A stretch of 64,000 bases of DNA from Hysterangium stoloniferum (lineage: Eukaryota > Basidiomycota > Agaricomycetes > Hysterangiales > Hysterangiaceae). Below, one piece after another: positions 1 to 10,446 of the stretch. A model generated the notes under the pieces. That model was not told the DNA's origin and made no database searches. It worked only from the letters and a program-made list of their open reading frames with translations. Where the stretch lies: the NCBI GenBank assembly GCA_015178975.1, contig WHVD01000243.1, positions 1-64,000 on the forward strand, read 5' to 3'. Position numbers and translations under genes: made by a program. Every line of letters begins with the position of its first letter. Position 1 is the stretch's first letter.

Positions 1-1338
1 GGACCATTCCAAGGAACCGTTGTAGATCAGAAACCTTAGTGGGTGGGGCCAATTCCAATATAGCGCAAACCTTTTCTTGGTGGGTTTGAAAAACCCAGCC
101 TAGATACTTTATGACCCAATAACAATATCGAATTATATCCGATAAAACATTTCTTGGGAGAGAGAGTGATACCGGCCGAAGCGATAGCGCCAAGCACCTG
201 ATTCAGGTGAAGCAAATGATCATCCCAGTTCTTAGAGAATATGACTATGTCATCGATGTAGACTAAACAAAAAATCCACAAGTAGGGTGCTAAAACTGTT
301 TGCATGACGCGCTGAAATGTAGAGGGGCCGTTTCTGAGCCCAAATGGCATCCTTTTAAATTGCCACAGCCCTCTATGGGATCTAAAGGCTGTTTTGGGCT
401 TATCGTCCTCCAACATTTCTAATTGAGTAAATCCGGCTAGCGCATCGAAAGAAGAAAGAACATTTGACCCCGACAGTGCTTGCATAATCTCCGATTGACA
501 TGGTAAAGGGAATTCGTCTGGAACAGTGAGATGGTTAAGTTTCCGATAGTCGATGACTACCCACGGTTTACCATTGCGATATACTACAAAGGCTGGTGCT
601 CCCCAGGGGCTTTTAGATGGCTCAATGACACCCTGTTCGAACCAGGTATCCATTTGCTCGTCTATAACTCTCCTATTGGCAGGGGGACGAAGGGAACATA
701 GGCATGGATATGGGCTGGGCACCCTCTTTCAAGGGGACAGGGACTCTACATTCCACTTGCCCTAACCGTCTGTCGACTCCGAAAGCCTTAACGTTCTCAG
801 TCAAAACTGATCTGAGATGTGGCAGGACCTCCATTGGTATATCCGGTCCCAAATTGACTAACTTGTGAAGATCCTCTGAGGCAAATTTCTCATTATCAGC
901 CACTGCAGCCGTCTTAGGACCAGGCGGTTCGAAATCATCTGCAATCTCTGGTCCAACAGGTGGCTTAGGCCTTTCTGAAGCGACTTGACGGTCCTCCTCA
1001 AGTTGAGAGAGACTTTCGATAAGGTGTGCGATCTTGGTCGCGCCTGCTACCATTAAACCTTTCTCTTCGAGTGACCTGGGCTTGTGAGCCCAACGAGCAG
1101 GGTCATGAATTATCCCTATTGTCTCCCCTCGTCGGATAGTCTTAGGGGTTAGTGATGGATTGGCTAAAGGTACTGCCGCACTATTCCTCGAAATTGCCGT
1201 GATTGGTGTGGCTAATATAGAACCATCCTCATTTTGCAGTACAATTCCTTCAACAATCCATTCCTCGCCCTTTAGATCTTCAACAAAAATAGGCACTAGT
1301 CTGGCTGACTCTGGATCGATAGTGCAATCCTCCAAGGC
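1..1338 (-). pseudogene. Element 1 pol: linker and reverse transcriptase (partial)
   Basis: After the TGA at 1336-1338 the polyprotein continues through the spacer (HKLVNLGPDIPMEVLPHL) into the RT fingers and palm: a WGAPAFVVYRNGKP motif, DYRKLN, and the catalytic YIDDIVIF near 250-275. One frameshift lies near 690-720, between MPMFPSSPCQ and the PPANRRVIDEQ block. Another lies near 85-100, after KVSRLGF, because RFLGMV reappears in another frame at the window edge. RNase H and integrase would lie left of position 1. By family, RT copies the element RNA into cDNA; this copy cannot make a full enzyme. Confidence 0.88.
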
Positions 1339-3223
1339 TCACGCGACTCTTTCAGTACGCACACCTTTATCGGGGAGAGAGGTGAGTTTGGATGACTCCT
1401 TCTCATGCTTCCCGAAAGGGGCCTTATTAACGGTGAAGGTCAAAGGTTGAGGTTCCTTAGAAGAACTGGCTGGAATAAAACCCTGTCGTCCCGGGAGAAT
1501 AAGTCTAGATCCCAACGGCTGATCTCTTAGAGTACCAATTTCATAATTAATATGGAAGTCTTCTCCCAAAAGAATTGGCACCGTCATTCCTCTAACGACA
1601 TAAGTTTCAGCCGCGAACTTCAGTAACGTTCCACTGTTGTCCTCTAGGTAAATGGGAATATTAACGTATCCGATAACCTTAGCGTTACCCGTGAGCTGGA
1701 TTAGACGTAACTTGAGTCCTTGTTTCAACTTATACCATGCCCTGCAGTTCCTTGTAGAATTCCTCCGATATAAGGGAAAGATCCGCTCCCGTGTCCATTC
1801 GAATTTTAACGCGTTCGGGTGAATCGGGAGTTCCTACATGACCAAAAACATGGAGCGCTGCAACTCCTATGCTAGAGTAACCACTGGGAGGATCCCGTTT
1901 TCGATAAAGGATTGTAGTATCCTCCTTCATCAGACGACTGGGACGAGGGTATTGGATTCGAGGCCTCTTACTTTCCTTACGCAGGGACAAGATTACGTTC
2001 CTGCGTTCACTTCGGCAAGGAACATGCTTCGAAGGGGAATCCAATACTGGATCATCGTCGCTGTCCTCCAAATCCGAATTCTCGTACGGTAGTAAATCGG
2101 GGGGGTTCCCGGGATCAAACGGGAACGTGTCAACATCCGCTCCAGGCGAACAGAGCGAATTCGAACTGATTTGTTCGTGAGAATCTCCAGTCTGACAGTA
2201 GTCCTCGGTCAGGCCTTCAAGGTCCTGCCGATGAGTACTCAGCCGGTCTCCTTTTTCGAAGAAATCTGCGGCGAGTATGGATACGTAAGCTTCAGACAGA
2301 AGAGCTTCACCAGTCGTTCGATTTTCCTCCCTCACTAATTTGTCTTCGACATGGAGCGAATAAATGGAAACAAAAGTCAATTCATCATCAGAGTTATTTA
2401 CTTGTCCTTGTATAGATAGTCCATGAACCGCTTCATATAACCTTTGCTCCTCAGCTTCCTCTGACATATCCTGTGCGGAGCATTTGTTGATAGAGACATA
2501 ATGAGACATTTTGCCAGCTTGAGGGCAGTCTATCTTAAAATGCTCCGGACTTCCGCATATCCAACATTCCTTGGTGGGTTTGACCGAACTCCTCTTGTTA
2601 CTCCTCTCGAAGAACATTTTTCCGTGACGCTTTCCCTGTTTTGGATCAGCGACATCTGGAATGGTCCTTCTCGTCGAGCCTCTCTCGCTAGTCTCACTAA
2701 CGAGAATATGGTTAGGTGAAGAGGAGTCGCCGGTGACTCTAAAATACAATTCTTGACCCTCCGATAACATTACGCGCGGTTTCTGGAACCTGTAACGTTC
2801 CCGGTGTGTTTGGACCCAAGCGTTAATCAGAGCTTCTTGCAGGTTATTAGCATAAGTTTGTAAACTCATGACATTATCGATGGGTTGTCCTTGAAGAAGG
2901 TAGAGCCATTCCGTAGGCAGTGTGAGAATGAGTCTGTGTGTCTCATCCCCTCTGTCCTGGTGGAACCCGTACAGGAAATGATAAAGTTTAACTCTCCGTT
3001 GGATATAGTGGACGGGTGTCTCACGATCGTGACCAGCCTGTCGAAATTTCATAGCTTCCCATTCTAAGGCTAAGGATTCACACCAACGAGTTCTGAGCAA
3101 TCCTTCGACGATACCCCAAAGAAACGACCCATGAGATTGACTGAATTCAGTACGATGCTCACGGTCTAAGGTGCTCCACCAGACCTTAGCGTGCCCCTTG
3201 AGTCGTCTTGGCAGAGCAACTCC
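1339..3223 (-). pseudogene. Element 1 gag C-terminus, CCHC zinc knuckle and aspartic protease
   Basis: This continues element 1 after the gag stop. It shows the Gag core (RWCESLALEWEAMKFRQAG), a CCHC knuckle CWICGSPEHFKIDC that binds RNA in this family, an acidic linker, then the retropepsin active site MDTGADLSLIS near 1770-1800. The frame breaks at about 1729-1731 inside the protease: the next block (KQGLKLRLIQLTG) is one base out of register, so one frameshift is needed. It then runs through LLGEDFHINYEIGTL to a TGA at 1336-1338, where element 2 has Arg. The aspartic triad is intact here (DTG), unlike element 2 (DAG). Confidence 0.85.
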
Positions 3224-4948
3224 TCAGATCGCACTCATAGAGTCTGATATCTCCGCGAGGCTCATGATATCCATGATATAGTCCAAGGCTTCGGATTGAG
3301 CTCCATCGTATTCAGGGAGATCAGACCATTTGATCTTAAGGTCGTTGGTGTTAAGAGTGACCTTCTTGTCCTTAGGTAAGTCATCAATAAGTGCGCTAGC
3401 TCGAGACCGCATCGGAGTTCGAAAAGGGGTATTAGGTACTCCATTGTGGCGTTCCCCACGTCCTGAGTTCCCTCCCCGGTCAGAAGTATTCGAACTCCCA
3501 GATGAATCGCTAGGGGGTCCTCCTGATGGCAAGAAAGGGTTTGAAGCGATCGGTAGAGAATGGCGGGGACCATCTGGATTAAGCGATCCTCGACCAGCGA
3601 CTGGGCCAGCTATGCCCTCAGTGAATGCCGTGGAGAAGGACGGTCGACCCTTGTTGGCGACTGATCGGTTTCTGAGAGTGGTCACTTCATCCCTGAAGTT
3701 AGGGCCATTGGAGACTCCGTCAAATGCGACGCGAGAGCGGTGATCTCCCTGGAGAGACGTTAGGCCCGGTTCCATCACGATTTGTCTCTCGATCTCCATC
3801 GCGTTCAGAAGTCGACATGGCTGGGGTTGATGGAAGGGAGCGCAGACCTCAATCCTCTTCTCCTGAAGGCGTTCTATCACTTGCGTCCTCAAGTCCAGTG
3901 GAAAATCCTCCAATATTATGGGATGGTTGAGAGAATGCAGAAAACGAGTATCAGGGGACCCGTTTAAGTTGCGAACGAACGAATTGGTCGTGGAGATAGG
4001 CGAATCAGGGACCTGGATCAAGTCGTTATAGGGGAGGAGTACCTCTAAAACCATCTTATCAAGTCTTCTTTGGTTTCGCTTCAACCGACCTCTTAAAGTG
4101 AGGTATGCCAGTGATAGATTTGGCGTGACTCCATTGAGAGACTCCTCCAACATACGGATGTACATGTACTGGTAGTCAACCTTAGGCACAACATGATCTC
4201 TGCCAAGCAGGACATGCAGGATCTGCAACACATCATCATGAGTATGAAGTGCTTCAAGGAACATAGAAAACACCTCCCGCTTGAGAATTCTTCTTCCTCC
4301 TTCCATAGTAGTCGTCACCTCGTTCAACCATTCAGGAATCGATTGGGTCAAATCCTCAAGGTTCCCTGGTCGCGTGAATAAATCCCGCGCCGATAAAATC
4401 GCTTGATAACGCCCTAACCAGACTGCTACAGTCTCCGGTAGAATAGGGTAATCTGTACTGTACTCCTCCACGAAGGGGGTAACCTGATCCTCGGGGATTC
4501 GATCGGTGTAGTACATATCCCATTTGTAATCGATGGGCTGGGCGTAAACCATATGACCTCCGAGGAACTGCTTAAGGATGACCTGTCTCGGAGGGAATCT
4601 GAGAACGGGCGTGGGTGCTCGATTAGACTCAATGTTAACTCCGGTGTCCAACTGCTCGAGTAATGAGCGTTCCTCAGGTGGATTGGGGGGAATGTTCATT
4701 GACAATCCAGCTACTACTCCAGGGGAATCCTCTGGAGGAGGTGATCCTGGAGGAAGCTGGGGAATGTTCGTAGACGATCCAGCTACTACTCCGGGGGAAT
4801 CCTCCGGAGGAGCTGATCCTTGAAAAGTCGACGAAGACTTCCTCAGGGTGACGTTACGGGGTGGTTCTAGGTTAAAAGATTTTTGACGAGGCATGGAGCT
4901 ACCCGGCATTGATGAAGGCCTAGCTGTTTGATTCTTGCCCGTAGTCAT
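3224..4948 (-). pseudogene. Element 1 gag (N-terminal and central part)
   Basis: An open frame of 574 codons starts at 4948, 76 bp from the LTR end. The first ~90 residues are Pro/Ser-rich and contain a repeated PEDSPGVVAG-type segment. A middle region (about residues 110-390) is shared with the gag of element 3, and the last ~60 residues (LPKDKK, LKIKWSDLPEYDG) are shared with element 2. The frame ends at TGA (3224-3226) after SDSMSAI, while homologous coding sequence carries on (GVALPRRL) in the same frame. This is a premature stop, not the natural gag end. Function by family: structural Gag polyprotein forming virus-like particles in the cytoplasm. Confidence 0.85.
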
Positions 4949-5007
4949 TCACGTGTTCAGGTCTTAGTAGTCAAATAATAAGTTTTTCCTCATAGGAAAA
5001 GAACGGT

Positions 5008-5024
5008 CCGGCTCGGATCACCAC
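5008..5024 (-). promoter_or_regulatory. Putative primer binding site of element 1
   Basis: Immediately inside the 5' LTR on the minus strand, after one extra base, is TGGTGATCCGAGCC. TGG is what a tRNA 3' CCA end would pair with. The same TGGTGATCCG lies at the same place in element 3 (15906-15922). The priming tRNA is not identified. Confidence 0.55.
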
Positions 5025-5668
5025 TGTGAAGAGTGGTGGATTCTGACCGCTCAATATACGAAGAATAGTGTTTATTCAACTACTATTAGAGAGTGTTGAC
5101 CATCAGTACAATACTATAGACTACTAGACTGTTAGTACTAGTATAAGAACGAACTACACGCCTCAAGAGCAACTGTATAGTTGCTCGCGACGGCTTAGAA
5201 CAGTAAGATAATGAGTTGACCTTTTACGGTACAACTAGTAGCTAGAAATAAGTAAGATACTCAGCTAAAGACTGAGTATCTAGGATAGAGTAATAGTAGT
5301 GCGAGTCGACTACAATGTCGACGAGCGCAAAGTCTTGAAACCGGAACTCGACCTTAGCGGTTCGAGTTCAAAAGGCTATTAGTAGACTAGAGAGTGCTAC
5401 CCTTATGGTAGCTGAGATACTACCCTTGACACCTCTCGCTATTCGACGTCTGAGTCGTTACGAGGTGGTGTCTGTTGGGTAAAAAGTTGTCTGTCTCTTT
5501 TGGCGCCGAGAGTGCCCATACGTATACACAAAGCTTTGAACTACGAAATCAAGGTGTGCTCGAAATATAGAAAGAATATAAAGAAAGAAAATAAAAGGTA
5601 AATAATAAAGTACTATAATCCAGTTATTATTCCTTAGTCCAGGTATGCATATATGCATACCCTTTACA
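5025..5668 (-). repeat. LTR of element 1 (5' LTR, minus orientation)
   Basis: A 644-bp block begins TGTGAAGAGTGG and ends CCCTTTACA on the plus strand (TG...CA). It is matched end to end by the solo LTR at 8774-9417 in the same orientation, with about six differences that I could spot, all transitions. That implies recent activity of this family. Relative to the minus-strand gag it is the 5' LTR. Confidence 0.92.
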
Positions 5669-5712
5669 GGTGCACTCAGCACCAATTAGAACTCAGACAC
5701 ACTTTAACCCAA
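5669..5712 (+). repeat. Left fragment of element 2's 5' LTR (LTR A)
   Basis: This 44-bp piece (GGTGCACTCAGCACC...TTTAACCCAA) is nearly identical to 5865-5907 inside solo LTR B. It is cut on the left by element 1 and on the right by LTR B. The rest of LTR A resumes at 6187. Confidence 0.7.
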
Positions 5713-6186
5713 TGTGAGGAGTATGCTTTTACCACAGTTTCATTGTGGTAAAACACTCCTTTTATTTCATTTATATTTTACATATTCTATTCATATTTTA
5801 CTATCTTTCATATTCTTCGAATATCGCATATTTCATTAGTTCGAAGCATTGTGTATACTTGTGGGTGCACTCAGCACCAATTGGAACTCAGACACACTTT
5901 AACCCAAGAACCACCACTCGTAAGACACAAACTAGGTCTACTACGAGCGGTGATCAGGGTAACGTGTCAGCTACTACATAAGTAGCAATATCTGAACTAC
6001 TAAACACTTCTGGCCTCGAACTGTAATAGTCGAGGCCTCCACTCGAACCATCGCACTCGTTGACTCCTTCGTCATCTTGTGCTCTTTCTCTCACTTTCTC
6101 TTATATTGCACCGAATAGGTCAATATCTTTCCTTTCTACTCATTTCTTCGTATATAGAACGGTCTGAACTTCTACCACTCTTCACA
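5713..6186 (+). mobile_element. Solo LTR B (474 bp) nested in LTR A, TSD CCCAA
   Basis: It starts TGTGAGGAGTATGC and ends CCACTCTTCACA. It is flanked by CCCAA at 5708-5712 and CCCAA at 6187-6191, a 5-bp TSD expected of an LTR-element integrase. No internal region is present, so it is a solo LTR left by recombination. Its last 284 bp resemble 6187-6470 because host and insert belong to one LTR family. Confidence 0.85.
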
Positions 6187-6470
6187 CCCAAGAACCACCA
6201 CTCGTAAGACACAAACTAGGTCTACTACGAGCAGTGATCAGTGTAACGTGTCAGCTACTACATAAGTAGCAATATCTGAACTACTAAACACTTCTGACCT
6301 CGAACTGTAATAGTCGAGGCCTCCACTCGAACCATCGCACTCGTTGACTCCTTCGTCATCTCGTGCTCTTTCTCTCACTTTCTCTTATATTGCACCGAAT
6401 AGGTCAATATCCTCCTCTTCTACTCATTTCTTCGTATATAGAACGGTCTGAACTTCTGCCACTCTTCACA
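6187..6470 (+). repeat. Right part of element 2's 5' LTR (LTR A)
   Basis: This 284-bp segment ends in CTTCTGCCACTCTTCACA, the LTR end shared with LTR B. It starts with the second copy of the TSD of LTR B, so it is the continuation of the fragment at 5669-5712. Element 2 gag sequence begins within about 10 bp of its end. Confidence 0.8.
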
Positions 6471-6476
6471 CTAGCT

Positions 6477-8773
6477 CTCCCTTTCGAACTCCAATGCAAC
6501 CTCGAGCCAGCGCGCCTATCAATGACTTACCTAAGGATAAAAGGATCGCTCTTAACACCAACGACATCAAGATCAAATGGTCAGACCTTCCCAAATACGA
6601 TGGGACTCAATCCAAGGCGTTGGATTACATCATGGATATTATGAGCCTCTCGGAGATCTCTGACTCCATGAGTACATTGTTGGGAGTCGCTCTGCCAAGA
6701 CGACTCACCGGCAGTGCTAAGATCTGGTGGAGCACCCTAGACCGTGAACATCGCACTGAATTTAGTCGATCTCATGGATCTTTTCTTTGGGGCATCGTAG
6801 AAGGATTACTTGGAACTCGTTGGCGCGAATCCTTGGCTCTAGAATGGGAAGCCATGAAATTTTGACAGGCCGGTCACAATCATGAGACAGCCATTCATTA
6901 CATTCAGCGAAGGGTCAAGCTCTATCGATTCTTGTATGGGTTCCACCAAAACCGGAAGGACGAAACGCACAGACTTATCCTGACACTGCCCACGGAATGG
7001 CTTTATCTTCTACAGGGACAACCTATCGACGACATCATGAGCCTACAGACTTACGCGAACAATTTACAAGAGGTGTTGATCAACGCTTGGGTTCAAACAC
7101 ATCGAGAGCGTTATCGGTTCCAAAAGCCTAGAGTCATGATCGCCAAGCAAGACGAGTCGGATCCCTGGCATGAGGAAGAGCACTCTGGAAGAATCAACCC
7201 CACTAACCGAGGTCACGTCCTCCTTGGCGAACTCGAGGATAAAACCGTCCCTAGGAGATTGAACGCTAAGCAGGGTAAGAAACACGGCAAGTTCTTTTTC
7301 GAACGGAGTGACAAGAAAAGCATCACCAAACCTCCGAAGGAGTGTTGGATTTGTGGGAGTTTAGAGCATTTCAAGATCGACTGCCCCCATGGGGGCAGGA
7401 TGTCGCACTATGTCTCTATCAACAAGTGCTCCGCGCAAAACCCAATGGAAGAGGCGGAGGATCAAAGGGCTTATGAAATGGTTTATGGATTAAGTGTACA
7501 GGGACAAGTACATAACATTGATGAGGAATCGATTTTCATTTCTGTCTACCTTCCTCAGTCAGAGGACAGCACCGTTTCAGACGTGAAAGCATCCTCGAAT
7601 GAGAACGAGACATCGCAAGTTTATGTTTCTATATCAGACCATGATTTTCTCGAGAAAGGAGACTGGCTAGACGCTCATCGTCAGAACCGTGAAGGTCTGA
7701 CTGAGATGAGAGTTTTATCGCGACCTGAACCTCCCACCATTGAGGAAATCGTCGACGAGGATGCATTTGCGAACCGATCTAAGGAAATAAGTCAGACCTA
7801 CATTATAGAAGACCCCTCTGAGTCAGAGGGATCGGAGGAGGAGAGCTTTCCCTTTGACCCAGGGCAATTACCCGACTTAATTCCTAGCGATGAATCAGAC
7901 TCTGAAACGGACAACTCTATTTCGAACCCCACTCCCAAGGTACCTAATGGTAGACGTATCAGGAGGAACATCAAACTGGCTGCAAGAAAAGAAAGCAAAA
8001 GACCTAGAGTTCAATACCCCCGATCCAGTCGACTTATGAAAGAGGATTTGACTATTATCTATCGCAGAAGGGACCCTCCGGGTGGATATTCCAGTATTGG
8101 GATTTCAGCATTACACGTCTACGGACGCGTAGGGAACTCAGAAGCCTCAAATCCTATTAAAATCAGGCTGGATGCTGGGGCTGACCTCTCCTTAATCTCG
8201 GAGGATTTCTATAAGGAACTAGAGGACCGCCCTAAACTCAAGCAAGGACTCAAGCTGCGCCTCGTACAACTTACCGGTAATGCCAAAGTATTAGGATACA
8301 TCAACGTCCCCATTTATCTCGAGGATGACACCGGTATACTCCTTAAATTTACCGCCAAAACGTACGTTGTCCGAGGTATGACTGTCCCGATCCTTCTTGG
8401 AGAAGACTTTCACGTGAACTATGAGATCGGGACACTGCGAGACCAACCACTGGGTTCCAGATTGATTTTGCCTGGGAGAGCAGGATCTATCCCAGCCAGT
8501 TCTTCCAAGGAGCCGCAGCCTTTAACCTTTTCGATTAGCAAGATCCCCTTTGAGGAATTAGCCAATGACTCGCCTGAATTGACTTCCAAACCAGACAAAG
8601 GAGTGCGTACTGAAAGAGTCGCACGGGCCTTACAAGATTGTACTGTAGAACCAGAATCGGCTCGATTAGTACCAATCTTTGTAGGAGATCTTATTGGTGA
8701 CCAATGGATAGTCGAGGGAGTGGTCTTGCAGAACGACGATGGGAGTATACTAGCTGCTCCCACCACCACCATC
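6477..8773 (+). pseudogene. Element 2 gag core, zinc knuckle and protease
   Basis: Homology to element 1 starts at PFRTPMQPRASA (about 6477). The gag core runs to a TGA at 6863-6865, where element 1 has CGA (AMKF-R-QAGH). The frame continues after the stop through WLYLLQGQPIDD, a CCHC knuckle CWICGSLEHFKIDC (about 7345-7385), an acidic linker, and a retropepsin at about 8150-8450. The protease motif reads LDAGADLSLIS: the catalytic D-T-G is changed to D-A-G by an ACT-to-GCT type change. Family members hold Thr or Ser here, so the enzyme is probably impaired. The frame is cut at 8773 by a solo LTR. Confidence 0.88.
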
Positions 8774-9417
8774 TGTGAAGAGTGGTGGATTCTGACCGCT
8801 CAATATACGAAGAATAGTGTTTATTCAACTACTATTAGAGAGTGTTGACCATCAGTACAATACTATAGACTACTAGACTGTTAGTACTAGTATAAGAACG
8901 AACTACACGCCTCAAGAGCAACTGTATAGTTGCTCGCGACGGCTTAGAACAGTAAGATAATGAGTTGACCTTTTACGGTACAACTAGTAGCTAGAAATAA
9001 GTAAGATACTCAGCTAAAGACTGAGTATCTAGGATAGAGTAATAGTAGCGCGAGTCGACTACAATGTCGACGAGTGCAAAGTCTTGAAACCGGAACTCGA
9101 CCTTAGCGGTTCGAGTTCAAAAGGCTATTAGTAGACTAGAGAGTGCTACCCTTATGGTAGCTGAGATACTACCCTTGACACCTCTCGCTATTCGACATCT
9201 GAGTCGTTACGAGGTGGTGTCTGCTGGGTAAAAAGTTGTCTGTCTCTTTTGGCGCCGAGAGCGCCCATACGTATACACAAAGCTTCGAACTACGAAATCA
9301 AGGTGTGCTCGAAATATAGAAAGAATATAAAGAAAGAAAATAAAAGGTAAATAATAAAGTACTATAATCCAGTTATTATTCCTTAGTCCAGGTATGCATA
9401 TATGCATACCCTTTACA
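8774..9417 (-). mobile_element. Solo LTR of element 1 family inserted in element 2 pol, TSD CCATC
   Basis: This 644-bp TG...CA block matches the element 1 LTR at 5025-5668 along its whole length and in the same orientation. CCATC precedes it (8769-8773) and follows it (9418-9422). Removing the block and one TSD copy joins the pol frame (...APTTTI then SRE...AVIPLANPSLTP), which agrees with element 1 protein. This shows the insertion is younger than element 2. Confidence 0.95.
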
Positions 9418-9491
9418 CCATCTCTAGGGAACGTGCCGTGATACCTCTCGCTAATCCCTCTCTGACACCAAGAATCATCAGATGAGGGGAA
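9418..9491 (+). pseudogene. Element 2 pol fragment between two insertions
   Basis: This short piece continues the protease-RT spacer (PLANPSLTPRIIR) in frame with 8773. It contains TGA at 9483-9485, where element 1 has the second of two CGA Arg codons (IRRGET). It ends GGGAA, the left TSD copy of the TRIM-like element, and coding resumes at 10447 with GETVGLIHD. Confidence 0.85.
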
Positions 9492-9630
9492 TGTTGGGAT
9501 TTATTAGGATATGTTGCAAGCCGTTGAGCTTGATGGTCTCATACTGTACAGTAGCTTAGTCATCGGATGTATTTCGTTAAGGGTTTTGTCACCCCTTCAC
9601 CCACATGGAAACCTGCCGCATATTCTTACA
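9492..9630 (+). repeat. Left 139-bp LTR of the TRIM-like element
   Basis: It begins TGTTGGGATTTATTAGG and ends GCATATTCTTACA. It looks identical to 10308-10446. Confidence 0.9.
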
Positions 9631-10307
9631 GGTTATGGGCCCCGCCAGTTGCCTCTAATTTGCTACACCCCTTCGTCATTGTCAACATTGCTGCTCTTAT
9701 TTCGAAAATTTTTGTTGGCGCAATGAGAGGTGAACTTACAAAGTGTGGTATTGGGACTAAAGATACTGTGGAGTGGCAGTGGTATATGGAGCATGGTTTA
9801 TTGGGAATGGACTCACAGATTGTTGTACCTGTTCCAAGAACATCTATGGGTTTGATGAAGACAACAACATTCGACTTCGAGTTCTGCGAACCGACCTTTG
9901 CAAAGTAGGCCTGTTGTCCCACGAGTGGCCAGGCTGAAGTATTCTGTTATTTGTGGGGACTAGGAGTTGTGAGCAGGGCTCTGAGGTCTGGCATCAGAAT
10001 TCCGGGAGGTTAGGAGGATGTGTACTAGGAGTTCTGAGCCTGAGGTACAATTCGACGCTAACGTAGCGGATGTGTGGTCTGGGAGGTTGGGGGAATGCGT
10101 ACTAGGAGCAAGGGATGCTCCAAGGTATGATTCGACGCCAAATGTACCAGACGATTTTTGCGTCTAGTGGGTGCAGCGTATTTTCACGTTTCAGACGAAT
10201 ATCGCATATGGTGGGCGCAGTGGATTTTTTATTTTCGATTTTCGGACGGATTTTCGGATGGATTTTGTGTCAAGTGGGCGCATTCTCAACAACTTGCAAA
10301 GTGGGCG
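9631..10307 (+). other. Internal region of the TRIM-like element
   Basis: The 677 bp start with the Copia-like primer site. At about 9731-9908 they include an open stretch (GELTKCGIGTKDTVEWQWY...) of unknown origin, possibly captured host sequence. Around 9959-10140 there are three imperfect ~70-bp repeats, each starting ACTAGGAG and two of them followed by ATTCGACGC. A TTTTCGGA-rich stretch precedes the right LTR. No Gag, protease or RT motif is visible, and no clear polypurine tract. Confidence 0.6.
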
Positions 10308-10446
10308 TGTTGGGATTTATTAGGATATGTTGCAAGCCGTTGAGCTTGATGGTCTCATACTGTACAGTAGCTTAGTCATCGGATGTATTTCGTTAAGGGT
10401 TTTGTCACCCCTTCACCCACATGGAAACCTGCCGCATATTCTTACA
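10308..10446 (+). repeat. Right 139-bp LTR of the TRIM-like element
   Basis: Direct copy of 9492-9630. It is followed at once by the second TSD copy GGGAA. Confidence 0.9.

Larger units (their letters stand above)
1..5668 (-). mobile_element. Element 1: Ty3/gypsy LTR retrotransposon, partial (left end outside window)
   Basis: Read on the minus strand, a 644-bp LTR (5025-5668) is followed by a primer-binding-site-like TGGTGATCCG, a long gag, a CCHC knuckle, a D-T-G-A protease and a reverse transcriptase that runs off position 1. The gag-to-pol order and RT similarity to element 2 mark it as Ty3/gypsy. The coding region has at least three frameshifts and two in-frame TGA codons, so it is inactive. 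It appears to have inserted into the 5' LTR of element 2, because the sequence right of 5668 is an LTR fragment of that family. A TSD cannot be tested, since the left end is not in view. Confidence 0.9.
9492..10446 (+). mobile_element. TRIM-like non-autonomous LTR element, 955 bp, TSD GGGAA
   Basis: Two 139-bp direct repeats that look identical (9492-9630 and 10308-10446; TGTTGGGATT...ATTCTTACA) enclose 677 bp with no retroelement proteins. GGGAA occurs at 9487-9491 and again at 10447-10451. Right after the left LTR comes GGTTATGGGCCC. This is one mismatch from the complement of the initiator tRNA-Met anticodon arm (GGTTATGAGCCC), the half-tRNA priming site of many Copia elements. Size, LTR length and missing genes fit a terminal-repeat retrotransposon in miniature, mobilised in trans. 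Identical LTRs suggest recent insertion. Confidence 0.88.

Noticed and set aside
5903-6470. Two equal 284-bp units that look like a simple tandem duplication
   Set aside because: CCCAA direct repeats and TG...CA ends define a nested solo LTR that explains the repeat fully.
9567-9908. ORF starting in the TRIM LTR as an independent gene
   Set aside because: It starts within the LTR with no ATG context, no domain is recognised, and the element is otherwise non-coding.
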